From assembly GCA_035610365.1 (NCBI GenBank), contig CM069434.1:100242806-100306805 (forward strand): 64,000 nt of DNA. The letters are read 5' to 3'. This DNA is from Aquatica leii (taxonomy: Eukaryota; Arthropoda; Insecta; Coleoptera; Lampyridae). Position numbers and translations under genes: made by a program. This document shows, one piece after another, positions 59,576 through 64,000 of the stretch (the stretch's first letter is position 1; the number at the start of each line of letters is the position of its first letter). Below the pieces are notes generated by a model. That model did not search any database, was not told the origin of the DNA, and saw only the letters and a program-made list of their open reading frames with translations.

Positions 59576-60899
59576 TAGCAATTACTATAAGTATAGAATT
59601 ATCTAGTACATATGTAGCACAATTACATGAAAATTATTCTAATCAGTAAAAACACAGAAAATATCACTAACAAAAACTGAAGACAACTAAGAAATGTACA
59701 GTTTCGGCTAGTGATGGTAATAAAGGTTCTAATCAATGCAATCGTTGTGGTAGTAAAAACCATTTTGCTAATAATTGCGATAAAATTAAAGTAATATATA
59801 AAGATATTTACAGAAAGTATGTTAAAAAACCAAGAGGAATATGTCTCGTCGTACACTGTCAAATATAAATCAGGTAGAGGACGTGGAGAAAATTGTGCGA
59901 CTATAAACTAAACATGCAAAGTTTAAAAATAAATTTTTGATTACTCTTAGAGTGAATGGAGTGGATATTACATTTGAGGTGGAGCTTCTGTGACTATAAT
60001 AAATTAGACAAGTTTAGACGCTTTTATAAATGGTACAATTACACAAACTCATTTAAAATTAATCACATACTTTAAAAATTCACTCAACGTAATAGGTTAT
60101 GTACTATGCACCTATGCAACAACTTATATGACCTAATTTTGTATATCATTGGTATTGATAGGAAACCATTACTGTGATGCGAATGAATACGGTAGATTAA
60201 GTCAAATTTGTGAGAAGAGCAAATTCATAATTTACATGTTCCGGACGTAGTAGAAAGATTTAAATGTAGTTACCCTACTGTATTTTTGCCAAAGGTTAAG
60301 AAAATTAAAACAATTCATGGTTCTGTAAACTTGAAAGAAAATTCCAAACTTGTTTTTATAAAATCCCGGACTGTACCCTTTACTTTGATACCCAAAGTTG
60401 AACAGAAAATTGAAAAAGTAATTGCACAGAATATTATTACTAAAGTTGTCCGTTCTAATTGTGCAACACCTATTGTTCCTGTTATAGAAAAAAAACTTTA
60501 AATCTTAATCTTGATGTGGACCAACATTCTTTCCCCACAATTGATGAGTTGTTTGCATCTATGGCAGGAGAATTGTGCTTTTCTTAAATTGACCTTAATT
60601 AAGCATATTTACAATTGCCAGTTTGGCTGAGAAACCGTGATTTACTAATTTTGAATACACATAAAGGTTTGTACCATTAAAATCGTCTAATGTACGATGT
60701 TGCATCCGCACTTGCAATTTGGCAACGTAAAATAGAGAAAATTTTGCAAGGCATACCGGGAGTGTCTTTCTTCTTAGACGACATTAAAATTCACATTAGT
60801 AGACTATAAAAAATTGTATTACATTTATCTAAACACAATATTAGGATGAATTTAAAAACATTGAAACTCTTAGTAGAGAAAATATGGGTATGTGATTAA

Positions 60900-61652
60900 T
60901 ACGAGACTTGTTCAATTGAAACCCATCTTTGGTCAGGTTAGCTTTAGAAACAATTGTAATCAGTCAACTGACGTTTTGCAATGTTGGTTGTGTTTGTAAA
61001 CGTCACTCATCAGTTCCTATTATTCGTATTTGACAGCGATTATAAGTATTGTGATTTTAAAATGTCGTTTGTTGTCCGTCCAAATATAATCAGCGTGCGG
61101 TTGTTTACGTGCTGAAGGATTGCAACCATTACAAATTCATACGGAATGCAAGCAGTGTATAGAAACGCATGTTCTGCTTATCCAACTGTCAAGAAATAGG
61201 GTCGAAAATTTTAGGAGTGGACGAAAGGAGATGAATGATAAGCATTGCGTACTGCATCAACAGACAGGAATGTGGCATGTGTGGAAGGCCCTGAATAGAA
61301 AAAATCGTCGAATTTCAATCAGAGCAATTTCAGAAAATGTTGTTGTGAGTATAGGATCTGTTTATAGTATCGTACACAAACTGGGTTACAGCAAAGTTTG
61401 TGCGCAATGGGTTCTTCGCCTTTTGTCAGAGGGCCAAAGAAGCTTGCAAATGGGCTTATCTTTGCAACATCTCACGGAATACCGGCAAAATGGCAATGAC
61501 TTACTTTTGTCAATAATTGCTGGCGACTAATCTTGGTGGCATTATTTTGAAACATCCACTAAGCTGTAATGGATGCAATGAAAACACGCAAATTCTCCGC
61601 CACCAAAAAACTGTAATGTTCAACCTTCTGCAGGCATGGTCATATTATAATA
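60900..61652 (+). pseudogene. Mariner transposase fragment inserted in gypsy 2
   Basis: Starts after TA with CGAGACTTGTTCAATTGAAACC, like mariner ends of this group. A start MSFVVRPN lies near 61062. Then, with frame changes, comes the 61120-61530 segment with NRKNRRISIRAISENVVVSI (helix-turn-helix), GSVYSIVHKLGYSKVCAQWV, and SIIAGD (the catalytic GDE block is cut at this point). Remnants of ETSTKLQWMQ and ANSPPPKNCNVQPSAGMV follow at 61550-61640. The 3' end is missing where repeat R1 begins. Confidence 0.75.
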
Positions 61653-61653
61653 A

Positions 61654-62089
61654 TGTAACGTTTATTATTACTACTAATTTATTTATACGATACTAAAAAT
61701 ATGTACATGTTTAAACTAAGCGAACTAATTAAATCTAATAATATTTAATTAAAACACTTACACTGATTTATATATAACGCTATCACTGACACGAAGATAA
61801 GATAAAGTCACACACTTGTTTAACATTTATTGTTTACGTTAAAGTCACGTACCAGGTTATTTATCTCACACGCGTTAAATACTTATTTATTTAGACTTGA
61901 ATCATCTTCTTAACACTCCCGTCTTCGAATTACGGGAAATAATTGACCTACGATTTGTTTGTACCGTACTTATACACATTTTAGAAATCCTTCTCAAAAT
62001 CCTTCTCGAAATCCTTCTCGAAATCCTTCTCGAAATCCTTCTCGAAATAACAACTTTGAGAAGGCTCTTGAATTTGAGAACGTTTCAAT
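61654..62089. repeat. LTR-like repeat R1, copy b
   Basis: About 436 bp, TGTAACG start and GAACGTTTCA end, related to 2885-3362 throughout. It carries an internal expansion of the 13-bp unit gaaatccttctca (about five units, 61985-62047), where copy a has only two. It lies between the mariner fragment and the resumed gypsy 2 RT. Confidence 0.55.
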
Positions 62090-64000
62090 TATAATTACAA
62101 CTGTGTTCATTCATTGTATTGGTGAATTATTATAGTCAATTTTTTCCCTATTTAAGTATTGTTCTACTACATAACGATAGAGAGTTCAATTGGAACGCGG
62201 ATTGTGAGAAAACTTTTGAGACTGTCAAAAGCAGATTAATTTCTAAAGACTTTATGCGCATTTTGAATCAACGCTGCTATTAATTCTTGTTACTGATGCT
62301 TTTCCTTATGGGGTTGGAACTGTAATATTACATTTATATCGTGATGGTGGCGAATGCCCAATCTAATTTGCATTTCAGACGTTATCGCAGACACTGCAGA
62401 AGTATCCACAGATTGATAAATAGGCGTGTGCAATAATTTTTAGTTTTTAGTATTTGTAAGTTGTATCAATATTTATATGGGAGCCGATTTATGCTGTATA
62501 CTAACCATAAACCATTTCTACAGATTTTTCATCCAAAAAAAGGGTTACCATTTTTAACGTGACGCGAATGCAGCACTACACTCTTTTTTTGTAATCTTTT
62601 GTTTTTTACATTAGGTACAAAAACCGTTCATCTCATACTAATGCTGACTTTGTTTCACGGTTATCGTTAAAGTCCAAGAAGTTTGTTTATTGTGATAAAC
62701 CGGATATATTTGAAATTAATCAAATTGAAACTTTGCCAGTGACAGTTTCGGATCTTGGTAGATGCTTGTGACCTAACCATTACTTAAGAGTAAAATTATT
62801 CCAGGACATTTACGTTTTCACATTGACCAGATAGAATTGTCTTTACAACAAGGTGTATTTTTCCTGGAATTAGAGTAGAAAAACCAAGAATTTTAGATAA
62901 ACTACATACTGCTCATTTTGGCGTTTTTAGGTCGAAAGCATTGGCAAGAAGCTTTGCTAATGGAATAACATTGACAAAAACATAGAACAACAATGTAAAG
63001 AGTGTTTTGATTGCAACAAAATAATTAACAATTCTAAAGTAGTACCAATTCATACTTGGGAAAAAATTGATAAACCATTTTATAGAGTTCACGTAGACTA
63101 CGCTGGTCCATTTTATGGATGTTACTTTTTCATACTAATTGACGCATTTTTGCGTTGGCCGAAAATTCATATAACATATACATATATGATTTTTAGAAGA
63201 ATAATACATATCGGTCATAAAATACATTCTACTTGGTTAATGATAATGGGAGGCAATTCGTATCGAGCGAGTTTGAATCTTTACACTATAAAACAAGCTA
63301 TTTGTGTAATAAATCTTGAACCAAAACAAAAGCAAAAAGAGTTATGTAAAATTTCCTTCAATATAGAAAATGCCTCACAGTATAGCCAGAGTATAACAAA
63401 AGCATCTTCTTTTTCTTTAATGTTTGGAGGTGAGATCAAATCACGAATAGTAATCATTAGACACATTGAAGTAAACAAAGAATCATATAGTTGTAATCCT
63501 AAATGCAGGTCACTAAATGTCGGCGTTAGAGCCGCTGTACGAAATTATTCTCATAAGGATAACTGGTTGTTTAGATATGTAACTGAAAAACTTGGTACGT
63601 GGCATTTACATATCAAATTGGATGATGGTAGACATTGAAAACTTTACATTGATCTTAATCATGAAAGTTTGATAATTGAGACAAATGTGATAATAAGACT
63701 AACTTAGATATAAGTTCAAGTTCCACTAAAAATAGTTTTGTAGAAATTGATCTTCAAAATAATGTAAACTTAGATGATAAGAACGTACTTTGCAATACTT
63801 ACTAGCGTACATCTGGTAAAATTAGAAAGACGCCAGATAGATTTGTAAAATTTTTGAAATATCAGTCGCACCCAGAACTTTGGTAGTCTTTGACGTTTAC
63901 TCTTCTTGCTGAGTTTACTTTGGTCTTTAGTTTTAGTAAGTAATAATAAAGCCGATAGTTCCACAAGACGTAATTTTTTTTAGTACACCCAATTGTATGC

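Larger units (their letters stand above)
59600..64000 (+). pseudogene. Ty3/gypsy element 2: gag finger to integrase, carrying two insertions
   Basis: A CCHC knuckle is intact at 59737-59778 (CNRCGSKNHFANNC). A protease remnant lies near 59935 (LITLRVNGVDITFEV; the catalytic DSG is lost). RT follows: 60286-60501 (KVEQKIEKVIAQNIITKVV, ATPIVPV) and the following block to about 60870 with stops. A mariner (60900-61650) and repeat R1 (61654-62089) interrupt it. RT resumes at 62105 (LVNYYSQFFPYLS), RNase H at 62280-62530 (LVTDA, SVFKLYQYLYG, YTNHKPFL), the integrase finger near 62900-63030, PFYRVHVDYAGPFYGCYF near 63085 and a C-terminal VRNYSHKDNW...LHIKLDDGRHW (to 63640). A last segment (63800-63890) has IRKTPDRFVKFL. 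The end of the element is outside the window or undefined. Confidence 0.8.

Overview
This 64 kb window looks like AT-rich, intron-containing arthropod (most likely insect) DNA made almost entirely of mobile elements. Evidence: GT-AG introns inside transposase genes, 8-bp hAT target-site duplications (TSDs), Penelope-like, BEL/Pao and Ty3/gypsy retroelements, Tc1/mariner-type transposases, a Helitron and several MITEs. I found no gene that I can name as a conserved host gene. One two-exon reading frame on the minus strand (15145-15632) is not recognisable as a transposon product and may be a host gene remnant. The species cannot be told from the sequence.

Layout. 1-12.4 kb: a decayed CACTA/EnSpm-like DNA transposon. 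Its Tnp2-like transposase (plus strand, 1-2016) runs tail to tail with a multi-exon BEN-domain gene (minus strand, 11831 to 2102), and a cluster of short repeated motifs lies beyond the BEN gene start. The BEN gene has been split by a young LTR retroelement (4295-11690, TSD GTAT, nearly identical 1.37 kb LTRs) that keeps one 445-codon gag/integrase-remnant frame and has lost protease and reverse transcriptase. A small MITE and an LTR-like repeat sit in BEN introns. 12.4-14.6 kb: an intron-bearing hAT. 16.4-19 kb: a Penelope-like element with a small hAT in its 3' untranslated part.

19-29 kb is a nest: Penelope fragments on the plus strand, an unclassified repeat (E1, also present inverted at 44.8-49.5 kb), two truncated hATs, a complete-ended hAT (24840-27570, TSD acctaagc), and a GC-rich fold-back element (28214-28914, TSD gtatctgt) built from an 11-bp motif. 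31.2-34.7 kb: a ZMYM1-like hAT (TSD attgtaat). 34.7-38.4 kb: another hAT, interrupted by a CMC-type (Chapaev/CACTA-like) transposon with TSD TTA and invaded by a BEL/Pao element (38.4-40.9 kb). 40.9-42.5 kb: 3' end of a gypsy element with polypurine tract and LTR start.

42.5-64 kb: E1 inverted copy, a 681-bp Helitron, a mariner-like transposase, a MITE nested in a hAT MITE, a 250-264 bp tandem array (55.17-56.34 kb), a degraded BEL/Pao polyprotein, a Tc1 remnant, and a gypsy element (59.6 kb to the window end) carrying a mariner and an LTR-like repeat. Nearly every coding frame is broken, so this is a transposon graveyard in which recent insertions can be ordered by nesting. The most unusual items are the transposase plus BEN gene pair, the fold-back element, and the non-autonomous gag-bearing LTR element with repeated small hairpins.
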